Assembly: GCF_014636865.1 (NCBI RefSeq) | Contig: NZ_BMER01000001.1 | Coordinates: 1,352,718 to 1,416,717 of the forward strand | DNA from: Parapedobacter pyrenivorans | GTDB taxonomy: Bacteria; Bacteroidota; Bacteroidia; Sphingobacteriales; Sphingobacteriaceae | Reading direction: 5' to 3' | Length of the DNA: 64,000 nucleotides | In this document: positions 17,140 through 24,849 of the stretch, piece by piece | Layout of the letters: every line of letters begins with the position of its first letter | Numbering within the stretch: the first letter of the stretch is position 1 | Position numbers and translations under genes: made by a program | The notes under the pieces: generated by a model | The model's database searches: none | Told to the model about the DNA's origin: nothing | What the model saw: only the letters and a program-made list of their open reading frames with translations

Positions 17140-18074
17140 GGCGCCAACGTGCGCAGGTAATCGTAGATGGCCCCTAAGTCGCTTTCGGTCATCCCGCTAT
17201 ACATGTACCACGGCATGAGCGTCTGCATTTCCCCGGGCTTGACCTGGGGTAAGACGAAAGCGGAGTCGGTATATTGCTTGAACCGCTGTACAAAGGCTTC
17301 TTTAGTGAAATGCTGCAGACCCGTTTCGTGCGGGGTGAGGTTGGGCGCCCGGAGGATGCTGCCGTCGGGAAATTTAAATTCGCGGCCACCCCCGCCTACC
17401 GGGCCAACAAATGCGCCTTTTTCAAATTGGGTGTGGCAATCGGCGCAGCCGGCTGCCGTAAACAGGTACCCGCCATACGCCACATGGTCACTCTCGGCGG
17501 GCTTGGGGGCCATTTCGGCGTTTTTGGGCATCGTGCGCATGATGATATTCATCGGGAAGTCGGCGGTTGACTTCGGGTGCGCGCTTTCCACCGGTTGGAG
17601 GGTGCGCAGGAAAGCGATAACGGCTTCGATATCCTGTGGATCGAGCTTGCCATAGCCATGGTAGGGCATTACCGGAAAAATGGGGTCGCCATCGCGTTTG
17701 ACGCCTGTCGTAATGAGGCGGAACAGCTCGCCGTCGGTCCAATCGCCGACACCGTGGGGCGTAATGTTGGGCGAAATGAAGCGCCCGGGGAATCCCATGG
17801 AGGCATCAAACACATCACCCCCGACAAACTCGGTGCCGGGTGTGGGTGGCGCGGAAAAGACCGAAAAATCGCGTTGGGAATGACAATCGGCACATACCAT
17901 CACGTGGTAGGCGAGGTAGCGGCCGCGTGCCACCTGCTCGGGCGTGGATTCCACAACCAACGGGGGTGCATCATCGACATTGGGCAGGCCAAGGAAGGCA
18001 TAGCTTAACGCGAGTGTAATCATCACCACCAATGCGATGGCGGCATACAGGAAAAATTTTGCTGCTCTTTTCAT
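17100..18074 (-). CDS. Membrane-anchored di-haem cytochrome c
   Basis: A 324-residue protein with an N-terminal membrane anchor (residues about 8-30) and two cytochrome c domains in the periplasm. Two CADCH haem-binding motifs are visible, at residues 61-65 and 210-214, each starting a c-type domain with downstream VMPYHGYGKLDP and LMPWYMYSGMTESD segments that can supply Met ligands. The architecture resembles the cytochrome subunits of membrane alcohol/aldehyde dehydrogenases, but no dehydrogenase lies next to it. A sugar dehydrogenase lipoprotein gene occurs about 8 kb away, without proof of a link. Its 3' end overlaps the histidine kinase gene by 40 bases. Confidence 0.88.
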   Translation of the reverse strand: MKRAAKFFLYAAIALVVMITLALSYAFLGLPNVDDAPPLVVESTPEQVARGRYLAYHVMVCADCHSQRDFSVFSAPPTPGTEFVGGDVFDASMGFPGRFISPNITPHGVGDWTDGELFRLITTGVKRDGDPIFPVMPYHGYGKLDPQDIEAVIAFLRTLQPVESAHPKSTADFPMNIIMRTMPKNAEMAPKPAESDHVAYGGYLFTAAGCADCHTQFEKGAFVGPVGGGGREFKFPDGSILRAPNLTPHETGLQHFTKEAFVQRFKQYTDSAFVLPQVKPGEMQTLMPWYMYSGMTESDLGAIYDYLRTLAPYDNPVERFVSAR

Positions 18075-18135
18075 TTAGGTTGTTAATTTATTCGATATCC
18101 CGGTTAGGCTAGTTTCGTGGCTGCAATCCGGTGGT

Positions 18136-18143
18136 CAAAAGTA
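18136..18143 (-). promoter_or_regulatory. Putative -7 box of the cytochrome c gene
   Basis: TACTTTTG on the minus strand is a full match to TAnnTTTG, about 60 bases before the start codon. A clear -33 TTTG is not visible at the usual distance. Confidence 0.35.
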
Positions 18144-18175
18144 ACTAAATTTCGGATAACTTCTGTTTTTTTTCG

Positions 18176-20875
18176 TTACAATTGGAACGTAACCTTCACG
18201 ACTGCCATGCGCCCGCGAAGCTGGTAATGATTATACCCGAACTGATTGGCAGACAGCGAATAGGTTTCGTACGATGTAACGTTGGCCAGGTTGGTGAGGT
18301 TGAGCTCCAGATCGGTACGCCACTTGGCGAGCCTGTAGCGAAGATGGGCGTCGGCGAAGAAGTAGGCGACGGTGGATGGCTGCTGTTGGCTGGTGTATTG
18401 GTGCCGCCCATCCACCCGCAAAAACATCCGGTTGAATGGTGAATAGGTGAGGCCTATCGATTGGTCGAATTGCCGGATTTGACGGTTGGCTACCTGGGTG
18501 CTGGCCTCGCGCTCCACCAACCGGCTGGTGGTCCAGGTGCCCGATCCGTTGTAGTTGATGCTGACCCGGTTGAAGAGGCGGGCTTCCGCACCGGGACTGA
18601 CAGTAAACGACCGGTTGTGGAAGGGCAGTGCCTCGCTGTTGAGCAGTTGGTTGAAGCGGCTGGTACTCCAGGAGGCCTTGAGGCTGGCCGTGGCTCCCAG
18701 TGCGAAGATAAATTTGCTGATGCCGCCGCTGGCGCTGAAGCTGCTCACATCGTTGGCAAAGGGCAGGAGCACCGTGCGGGCAATGTCGTCCGTGATGACA
18801 CTGGAAGCAATGGTGTTGGCCGTGGAGCGGCTATAAGTGATCCCCGCATGGATGAAGAGCATGCGGATGGCGCGCTGGTAGTTGTAGCGCAGGCCGAATG
18901 TATGGCTATCCCGCTCCTGCAATTGGGCATCGTTGGCTTGGATGCTCCGATAGTTGACCAATACCGCTCCGCGGTAGACGCCGTTGCTATTGCCGAAGTC
19001 GTTACCGAAATGGTAAGTGAAAGACAGGTAATCTTCGACGTTGGTCATCACCTTTGCCCGCAGTGAGGGGTTGATCAGGAGGCGGTGCTCCGTTTCGTTG
19101 AGTGCGAAGGCTGCATCGCGATAGGCGGTGCGCTGAACAGCCAGTGGGAGTGTCAGTACGGCTTCCAGACGCCGACGCTTGTATTCGTAGACACCATCGG
19201 TAAATACTTGATGGCGTTGCCAGTGCAGGTGGTTGTCGTCGCTGCCGCTGTAGGGGTGCTCGGTGCCGTCGAGCTGGGTGAGCCGCAATGCCGACCGGAG
19301 CTGCTGCCATTCGTTGGTGATGCCCACGCGGTAGCGCTGCTTGATGAGGCCTGTTGCAAGCCGATAGGAAGCAGATAGGCGGTTGAACCAGGTAGGCGTT
19401 TCGGCAAATTGACGGATGCCGGCGAAGGGTTCTCCGTCGTTGAGCACTTCGGCGTTGATGCCGGGGTTGATGGTGAGTGTCTGCGGCTGGTTGTAATGGT
19501 TAACGTACCAATGGAGGTTGACGACATCCCCATTTTTGCGTGCAGGGGCATACGTCAGCGTGTTGGAAAAATTGCGGATGCGACTGCCTAAGTGCTGGCG
19601 CATGGCGATGTCGTTGCTCACGAGTGTAGACGCACCCGCTTCGCCGGAATAAGTGAGGGTGAGCACATTATTGAAATAATACGTATCAGCGTTGGCCATA
19701 GCCGTAAGGTTCGTTTCGGTGAGGAAGGGGTGCCTGCCGATGTCCTGCCGCTCGGTATAGCGGATGGTGTCGCTGCCGAGGTAGCGTTCGCTCAGGCTGC
19801 TGTAAGCCAGCGTATTGTAGTCTAGCAGCCCATTGCTATTGAATTTGAGCTGGAGGCCGTTTTTGAGGTTGATGAGGTTGTTGGCGTTGAGCGAGGCGGA
19901 GTTGTTGAGGTGGTACCGCTGTTTGGGCAATGGCGGATTGCCTGCCGTGCCGGATGAGAGCAATGCCTGCGGCAGGGAATGACCTGCTCCGGAAAGCCGA
20001 TCAGCCGAGCCGAAGGCGTTGAAATCTGCGGCAAGGTCATCCCCAACGTTATTTCCTTTCAGCACATTCAGCAGCTTGTACTTTTTGTTGAAGAGGATGG
20101 TGTTGAGCTCGCCGTCGTATTGACGGGGTAGGCCAGCACCAAGCTTGGCCTGCCCGGTGAGTTTGAGCTTGGCGTCGTCTTTGATAACGAGGTTGACGGC
20201 CACTTGGTCGCTGAAGGTTTTATTTTTGAGTACCTTCAGGGGTTGGTGGTTTTGGAGCACTTCCAGTTTCTGCACCATGGCGTGGGGAATGGTTTTCGTG
20301 CCGATGCGGTATTGATCGTTGAGCAGGTCGTCGCCATCGATGTAGAAGTGGGAGATGTTTTGGCCGTTGTATTTGATCTGGCCGCTTTCGCTCACCTCCA
20401 TGCCCGGCATGCGGCGCAGCACGTCGCCGATGCTGCGGTCTTCGACCCTGGCAAAGGAGCCGACATCATAGCTAAGTGTATCACCCCGGGAATCGATGCG
20501 GGGGCGGCTTTTGACTGCCACCTCCGAGAGGTCGATGGCCTTTTCGACCAGCGTGAGGTCATAGCGGGCCCTTCCGGCTGTGAGTGGGAGGTCTACGTTG
20601 GCATAGCCCAGGTGGTTGACGTGCAGCCGGAGGCTATCCGGTACGGGTGTCGATGGTAGGATGATGCGGAAATGTCCTGCCGAATCGCTGGCCCTGAACG
20701 CCACGATACGTCCGTGCATGTTGCGCACCGTGACGCTGGCATGTGCTACGGGACGGCCATCGGTGGTCTTCAGTAAACCGAGGATGGTAGCACTTTGCGC
20801 GTAAGCATCCATGGCCCACAGGCAAATAACCAGCGGCCACAGACCAGTGATCACCGACTTCGAGTATGCGGTCAC
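18176..20875 (-). CDS. TonB-receptor-like outer-membrane beta-barrel with carboxypeptidase-regulatory domain
   Basis: An 899-residue outer-membrane protein: signal peptide ending AYAQ, a carboxypeptidase-regulatory-like Ig domain at about residues 28-115 (GLLKTTDGRPVAHASVTVRN), a plug-like domain (RVEDRSIGDVLRRMPGMEVS, YIDGDDLLNDQYRIG, VQKLEVLQNHQPLKVLKN), then a long beta-barrel. It resembles the OMP_b-brl_3 group that commonly follows GLPGLI genes. Its ATG overlaps the GLPGLI gene stop by four bases, so the two are translationally coupled. The cargo is unknown; neither a SusD partner nor a TonB box is obvious. Confidence 0.82.
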   Translation of the reverse strand: MTAYSKSVITGLWPLVICLWAMDAYAQSATILGLLKTTDGRPVAHASVTVRNMHGRIVAFRASDSAGHFRIILPSTPVPDSLRLHVNHLGYANVDLPLTAGRARYDLTLVEKAIDLSEVAVKSRPRIDSRGDTLSYDVGSFARVEDRSIGDVLRRMPGMEVSESGQIKYNGQNISHFYIDGDDLLNDQYRIGTKTIPHAMVQKLEVLQNHQPLKVLKNKTFSDQVAVNLVIKDDAKLKLTGQAKLGAGLPRQYDGELNTILFNKKYKLLNVLKGNNVGDDLAADFNAFGSADRLSGAGHSLPQALLSSGTAGNPPLPKQRYHLNNSASLNANNLINLKNGLQLKFNSNGLLDYNTLAYSSLSERYLGSDTIRYTERQDIGRHPFLTETNLTAMANADTYYFNNVLTLTYSGEAGASTLVSNDIAMRQHLGSRIRNFSNTLTYAPARKNGDVVNLHWYVNHYNQPQTLTINPGINAEVLNDGEPFAGIRQFAETPTWFNRLSASYRLATGLIKQRYRVGITNEWQQLRSALRLTQLDGTEHPYSGSDDNHLHWQRHQVFTDGVYEYKRRRLEAVLTLPLAVQRTAYRDAAFALNETEHRLLINPSLRAKVMTNVEDYLSFTYHFGNDFGNSNGVYRGAVLVNYRSIQANDAQLQERDSHTFGLRYNYQRAIRMLFIHAGITYSRSTANTIASSVITDDIARTVLLPFANDVSSFSASGGISKFIFALGATASLKASWSTSRFNQLLNSEALPFHNRSFTVSPGAEARLFNRVSINYNGSGTWTTSRLVEREASTQVANRQIRQFDQSIGLTYSPFNRMFLRVDGRHQYTSQQQPSTVAYFFADAHLRYRLAKWRTDLELNLTNLANVTSYETYSLSANQFGYNHYQLRGRMAVVKVTFQL

Positions 20876-21747
20876 TGTTCCAGCTCCAAGGGATTGTTCG
20901 TAACGGATGACGTTTGTGAATCGTCTTTATTGATGTTGATGCTCTTGATGCGGGAAGGGTCCATAATGGGGTCGCCATTGATGGTTGAGCCGCTCCCTGG
21001 GCGCTGTGCGCCCGATTGTGCCCGTGCATTCATGAATGCCTGGGGATTTTTCTGGAAGGCCGCGGTAAGCTTATCCAGTTCTTTCCGTGTGGTGACGATC
21101 GCATTTTCGGGCGCGGCAACCGAGGCATCACCTTCCGCCAGCGTTTCGAAGCCTGCGTAGTGGAAAGCCACCTCACTGCGGCTGTCCGTGGCTTCGAGGA
21201 CGAGCCCGGGGAGCCCCAGCAGTTTCCACGGCCCCGCTTGGAAGGGTACATCGGTGGTAAACCATACGGTATAATCGCGGCCTTTGAAGCGACCGGTCGC
21301 TTGTTGGGCGGTATAGCCACCGATGGTTTTGGTTTCATCGGTGAGCTGCCAGTCGATAGCCGGGTAATCATCATCGACAAGGTATTGATCGCCGGCGAGG
21401 CCGCTCAATTGCTTGAGTACCTGCTCGGCTGGCCGCGCATAATATGACTCGCGCGTGGTGCGACCGCTGCCGGTGATGGTGAGATTGCCATCGAAGGCGG
21501 GATTTTCCATTTGCTTCTTGATCTGTTGGTTGACCCGCTCGTTGGCATATGTACCATAAAGCGATGCCTGTTGCCCGATGTACAGCACCATTTCCTCCTT
21601 GTGGGGCTTATCGGGCTGAAGGGTATCATTGATGTGCATGAATTCATAAATCACCCTGGCCAGTGCGGGCTCGGCTTGTTGGGCATGTGCCGATAGGGCT
21701 AGCAAGCTGCTGACGCTTAACGCGATGCTCAAAATGCTCTTTTCCAT
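20872..21747 (-). CDS. GLPGLI family protein
   Basis: A 291-residue exported protein (signal peptide ending SAHAQ) of the Bacteroidota-specific GLPGLI family, whose function is not established. The defining segment here reads GPWKLLGLPGLVLEATDS at about residues 170-187, preceded by YTAQQATGRFKGRDYTVWF and by the DDDYPAIDWQLTDETKTIGG stretch that is also family-typical. It is the first gene of a two-gene unit with the downstream barrel protein. Its 79-base upstream region contains three TACGAAAA repeats. Export by the general secretion pathway and a periplasmic or surface location are inferred from the signal peptide. Confidence 0.9.
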   Translation of the reverse strand: MEKSILSIALSVSSLLALSAHAQQAEPALARVIYEFMHINDTLQPDKPHKEEMVLYIGQQASLYGTYANERVNQQIKKQMENPAFDGNLTITGSGRTTRESYYARPAEQVLKQLSGLAGDQYLVDDDYPAIDWQLTDETKTIGGYTAQQATGRFKGRDYTVWFTTDVPFQAGPWKLLGLPGLVLEATDSRSEVAFHYAGFETLAEGDASVAAPENAIVTTRKELDKLTAAFQKNPQAFMNARAQSGAQRPGSGSTINGDPIMDPSRIKSININKDDSQTSSVTNNPLELEQ

Positions 21748-21770
21748 AATATTCGAATTTTTAATAATTC

Positions 21771-21825
21771 TACGAAAATATAGTAATGTTACGAAAAAGA
21801 CGAATTTATTTACGAAAAGTTCGTA
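21771..21825. repeat. Three TACGAAAA direct repeats with a terminal palindrome (operator-like)
   Basis: TACGAAAA occurs at 21771-21778, 21790-21797 and 21811-21818, giving spacings of 19 and 21 bases, close to two helical turns each. The last copy forms the perfect palindrome TACGAAAAGTTCGTA (21811-21825). They lie between the GLPGLI start codon and the CotH stop codon. On the minus strand a -7-like TATATTTT (21775-21782) overlaps the first repeat. This layout fits binding of a regulator to one face of the DNA upstream of the GLPGLI/barrel unit; the regulator is unknown. Confidence 0.5.
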
Positions 21826-21826
21826 C

Positions 21827-23389
21827 CTACCACGCGCTGATCTCCGTATCCATCCAATCGATCCGCGTGCTGAGCCATGTTTTCAGGTAGTCCACTTCGG
21901 CTTCGTAACTGCCAAGTGCCACCGGATTGGGCCACACCTGCTCGTTGAGAATGTCCCAGCGTTGGAAGTTGCGTTGCTGGCCGGTTTGGAGGGTTTCGAA
22001 TGCTGCTTCATCGATTTTATCGAGGATGGTTGGCAAGAGCGTGGGCTTGATCTCTTGCCACCGGGCCTTTACCGCCTGCGTGAATTTCGCATCGTTAAAT
22101 AGGGCCTTATACCACCGGTTGTCCGTCTTGATCCACCAACCTTTTGGTTGGTCATTGCCGTTGTAGTTGATGTTGCCCATGGCGATGTCATAATCCCACA
22201 GCGGACCGATGGCGAGTTTGCCGCCACGCGGCTTGTATAGGTAGATGCCGATGCCGCCACCGCCGGTGTCGTTGTTGCGTACCACTTCACTGATGAGGTA
22301 GAAGTCGACGAACGAGGCCACATCGATGAGCGCTTCATACTCGGCAGACCGCTCACCGACCTGCGGGTCGGCGATGATGGATTCTACCTGATTGACGTAA
22401 TCGGTGATGTATTCGAATTGTTGCGTATTGGGTTCTTCGGGGCTTTTGAACGTAAACGGAAAGTCCATTACTGCGGAACGGAACCAGCGGTCGGCATCCA
22501 GCCGCTCGTCGATTTCGAGGAGGTAGCCGCCGGTGATGCGTTCGCTATCGGTATCATCCGCTTCCAGTTCGTCGATGGCTACACGGTCTTCCTCCACGCG
22601 AATCTGATCGGTAAGGTGGTATACGCCTTCGTATTGACCGTTGAGGTACACTTCCACAAACCGCGTGCGCGGCGTAAAGCCGTCCATCAGCAAATGACCC
22701 ATTTCAAAGGTGACGTAATTGCGCAGCAGGGTTTTGTCGGCATAATTGGCCAGCAGCACCCAGTTTTTGGTCGGTTCAAATCCGAGGATAGGCTCTTTTT
22801 CCTTGAATTTCATGCGGTAGGGCTTTTTTGGCATGCCCCAGGTGCTGTTGCCACGGCCGCGGATTTCGGTTTCGATGAGCCGGTTTTCCTGCTCATATGC
22901 CGTGCCCGGATCGACCCTCAGTGTGGCGTTGAGGTAATCGTCTTTGGAAACAATGGGTTGCTGTTGTTCGGTTTCTATCCAGAATACAGGGATGCCGGCA
23001 TCGGGGAAAAGTTGGATGCGGTATTCGCTCCGGGTACTGTCGTCATCCATGACTACACAATCGAGCGGGTCGCCCATGCGGAGGGTGATGGTATCGGCAG
23101 CGTACAGGCTATCGCCCACCCACAGCTGCTGGTGCTCAGGTATTTTCAACGTAAGCGTATAGTCTTCGATCGCCGGCGAGGCGGAGATCAGACCGCTCAC
23201 GGTGCCGTCATGGTAGGCGTACAGTGTAATGTTTTGGGGTAGCCCGGGATTGTGAGCGGCTTCGACGATGAACTGGAGCGGCCCCTGGTATCCGCGTTCG
23301 ACGGTCGGGTCCTTTTTGCAGGAGGTAAATAGGATCAGGATGGACAATGCAAAAAACAAGGGAATAGTGGCTGGTGGTTGTCTTTTCAT
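21827..23389 (-). CDS. CotH kinase family lipoprotein
   Basis: A 520-residue lipoprotein: the N-terminus ends in the lipobox LFTSC. The first about 140 residues form a beta-rich region; the rest is a CotH domain, a divergent protein-kinase-like fold first known from Bacillus spore coats. Conserved blocks are RGNSTWGMPKKPYRMKF, NWVLLANYADKTLLRNYV, FVEVYLNGQYEGVYHLTDQI, GGYLLEID and LAIGPLWDYDIAMGN, the last carrying the metal-binding Asp. It has its own promoter-like box. The target is unknown; with an N-terminal lipid anchor it acts in the periplasm or at the surface, where ATP supply is a puzzle. Confidence 0.88.
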   Translation of the reverse strand: MKRQPPATIPLFFALSILILFTSCKKDPTVERGYQGPLQFIVEAAHNPGLPQNITLYAYHDGTVSGLISASPAIEDYTLTLKIPEHQQLWVGDSLYAADTITLRMGDPLDCVVMDDDSTRSEYRIQLFPDAGIPVFWIETEQQQPIVSKDDYLNATLRVDPGTAYEQENRLIETEIRGRGNSTWGMPKKPYRMKFKEKEPILGFEPTKNWVLLANYADKTLLRNYVTFEMGHLLMDGFTPRTRFVEVYLNGQYEGVYHLTDQIRVEEDRVAIDELEADDTDSERITGGYLLEIDERLDADRWFRSAVMDFPFTFKSPEEPNTQQFEYITDYVNQVESIIADPQVGERSAEYEALIDVASFVDFYLISEVVRNNDTGGGGIGIYLYKPRGGKLAIGPLWDYDIAMGNINYNGNDQPKGWWIKTDNRWYKALFNDAKFTQAVKARWQEIKPTLLPTILDKIDEAAFETLQTGQQRNFQRWDILNEQVWPNPVALGSYEAEVDYLKTWLSTRIDWMDTEISAW

Positions 23390-23402
23390 AATTGGTTTTT
23401 TG

Positions 23403-23410
23403 CAAAAGTA
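23403..23410 (-). promoter_or_regulatory. Putative -7 box of the CotH gene
   Basis: TACTTTTG (minus strand) matches TAnnTTTG exactly and lies only 13 bases upstream of the ATG at 23389, so the leader would be about 8 bases or less. No good -33 element is seen. Confidence 0.35.
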
Positions 23411-23510
23411 ATAAAAATATAGCTGCGGTTATTTACGGACTTCAGCTGTAGTTTCCGTATGCGTGGGGATACACGAGTGAATATTATTATACGGTTCGAT
23501 ATATGATGTT

Positions 23511-23518
23511 TACCTTTG
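23511..23518 (+). promoter_or_regulatory. Putative -7 box of fabF
   Basis: TACCTTTG matches TAnnTTTG. It lies about 87 bases before the fabF start codon in the 216-base gap between the divergent CotH and fabF genes. Apart from this box and the CotH box I see no gene or clear structure in that gap. Confidence 0.35.
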
Positions 23519-23605
23519 CGAGCTAAATCCGGATAGCAGCGCGTTTGCGGTGTCGGGTCGGATTGAACGGTTATCAAGAAAAACTAACATTAACATAACG
23601 TATTT

Positions 23606-24844
23606 ATGACGAGAGTGGTTATTACCGGAATGGGTGCCGTTACCCCGCTTGGGAACGATGTAAAAACCTTTTGGCAACAGGCCGTAAGCGGTGCCAGCGG
23701 CGCCGGATTGATCACCCGCTTCAATGCGGAACAATTCAGGACGCAGATTGCCTGCGAAGTAAAAGGCTTTGCGCCTGAAAAATACCTGGATAGGAATGAG
23801 ATTAAACGCAGCGACCTATTTACCCAGTTTGCGCTGTTTGCTGCTGCGGAGGCGATGGAAGATGCCGGGTTGGATGTATCCACCATGGATCCGTTCGATA
23901 TTGGCGTGATTTGGGGCGCTGCCCAAGGTGGGATGCAGACGTTCGAAACCGAAGTAACCAATTATGTGGAGGGAGGCTATGTGCCGCGATTCAGTCCGTT
24001 TTTTGTGCCGCGGCTCATCACCAATATGGCATCGGGGCTAATTTCCTTGAAATATGGTTTGCAGGGCATCAACTATACGACCGTATCGGCGTGTGCAACG
24101 GCCAATACAGCAATCATGGATGCATTTAATTACATCCGGATGGGTAAGGCCAAAGCGTTCATTACAGGCGGCTCTGAGGCGCCCATCACACCGGCTTCCA
24201 TCGGTGGTTTCTCGGCGATGAAGGCGATGTCTACCCGCAACGACGACCCTACGCATGCCAGTAGGCCGTTTGATAAAGGCCGCGATGGATTCGTTATGGC
24301 GGAAGGGGCGGGTGCGCTGCTTTTGGAGGAATACGAACATGCCAAGAAACGGGGTGCACATATCTATGCGGAAATTGTAGGGGCTTCGATGACCGCTGAT
24401 GCGTACCACATGACGGCACCGCATCCGGAAGGGCTCGGCGCCTCCAAAGCCATGGAACTGGCGCTGCAGGAAGCACAGCTAAATCCGGCGGAGGTCGATT
24501 ACATCAACCCGCATGCCACGTCTACACCGATCGGCGATATCGCGGAGCTGAATGCGGTAGGCAAGGTTTTCCGTGATACCGGAAACCTCAGCATCAGCGG
24601 CACAAAATCCATGACCGGCCATTTGCTGGGTGCGGCTGCAGCCGTTGAAGCCATCCTGGCCATCAAAGCGATCACGGACGGTGTCGTTCCGCCGACCATC
24701 AACATGACCGATCGCGATGAGGCGATTCCGCAAAGTTTCCGTATTGTGGCAGGGGAAGCCCTGGAGCGGAAAGTCGACGTGTCGATGAGCAATGCCTTTG
24801 GCTTTGGCGGGCACAATGCGACGGTGGTGTTTAAGCGGGTGTGA
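23606..24844 (+). CDS. fabF: 3-oxoacyl-[acyl-carrier-protein] synthase II (KAS II)
   Basis: A 412-residue condensing enzyme that extends acyl-ACP with malonyl-ACP in fatty-acid synthesis. The N-terminus is RVVITGMGAVTPLG. The catalytic Cys is residue 163 in TVSACATANTAI, the position usual for FabF. The two catalytic histidines are in NPHATSTPIGD and GHLLGAAAAVEA, and FGFGGHNATV closes the active site. Length and motifs are normal. It stands alone: neither acpP nor rnc, the usual Bacteroidota neighbours of fabF, is adjacent, so it may be a second KAS II. The convergent rmuC gene ends five bases away. Confidence 0.93.
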   Translation: MTRVVITGMGAVTPLGNDVKTFWQQAVSGASGAGLITRFNAEQFRTQIACEVKGFAPEKYLDRNEIKRSDLFTQFALFAAAEAMEDAGLDVSTMDPFDIGVIWGAAQGGMQTFETEVTNYVEGGYVPRFSPFFVPRLITNMASGLISLKYGLQGINYTTVSACATANTAIMDAFNYIRMGKAKAFITGGSEAPITPASIGGFSAMKAMSTRNDDPTHASRPFDKGRDGFVMAEGAGALLLEEYEHAKKRGAHIYAEIVGASMTADAYHMTAPHPEGLGASKAMELALQEAQLNPAEVDYINPHATSTPIGDIAELNAVGKVFRDTGNLSISGTKSMTGHLLGAAAAVEAILAIKAITDGVVPPTINMTDRDEAIPQSFRIVAGEALERKVDVSMSNAFGFGGHNATVVFKRV

Positions 24845-24849
24845 TGCGA

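Noticed and set aside
15214-18074. Kinase and cytochrome c gene as an electron-sensing pair
   Set aside because: They are convergent, not co-transcribed, and the kinase has TPR rather than haem or redox domains; only the overlap links them.
18461-19066. A 201-codon open frame on the plus strand
   Set aside because: It lies wholly inside the receptor-like gene on the other strand, shows no family signal and is low-complexity; it is a shadow of GC-rich codon use.
21771-21825. Short CRISPR-like array
   Set aside because: The repeats are only eight bases with 11-13-base gaps and three copies; no cas genes lie near. An operator explains them better.
22418-23242. A 274-codon open frame on the plus strand
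   Set aside because: Antisense to the CotH gene, whose motifs are unambiguous; the plus-strand product has no recognisable feature.
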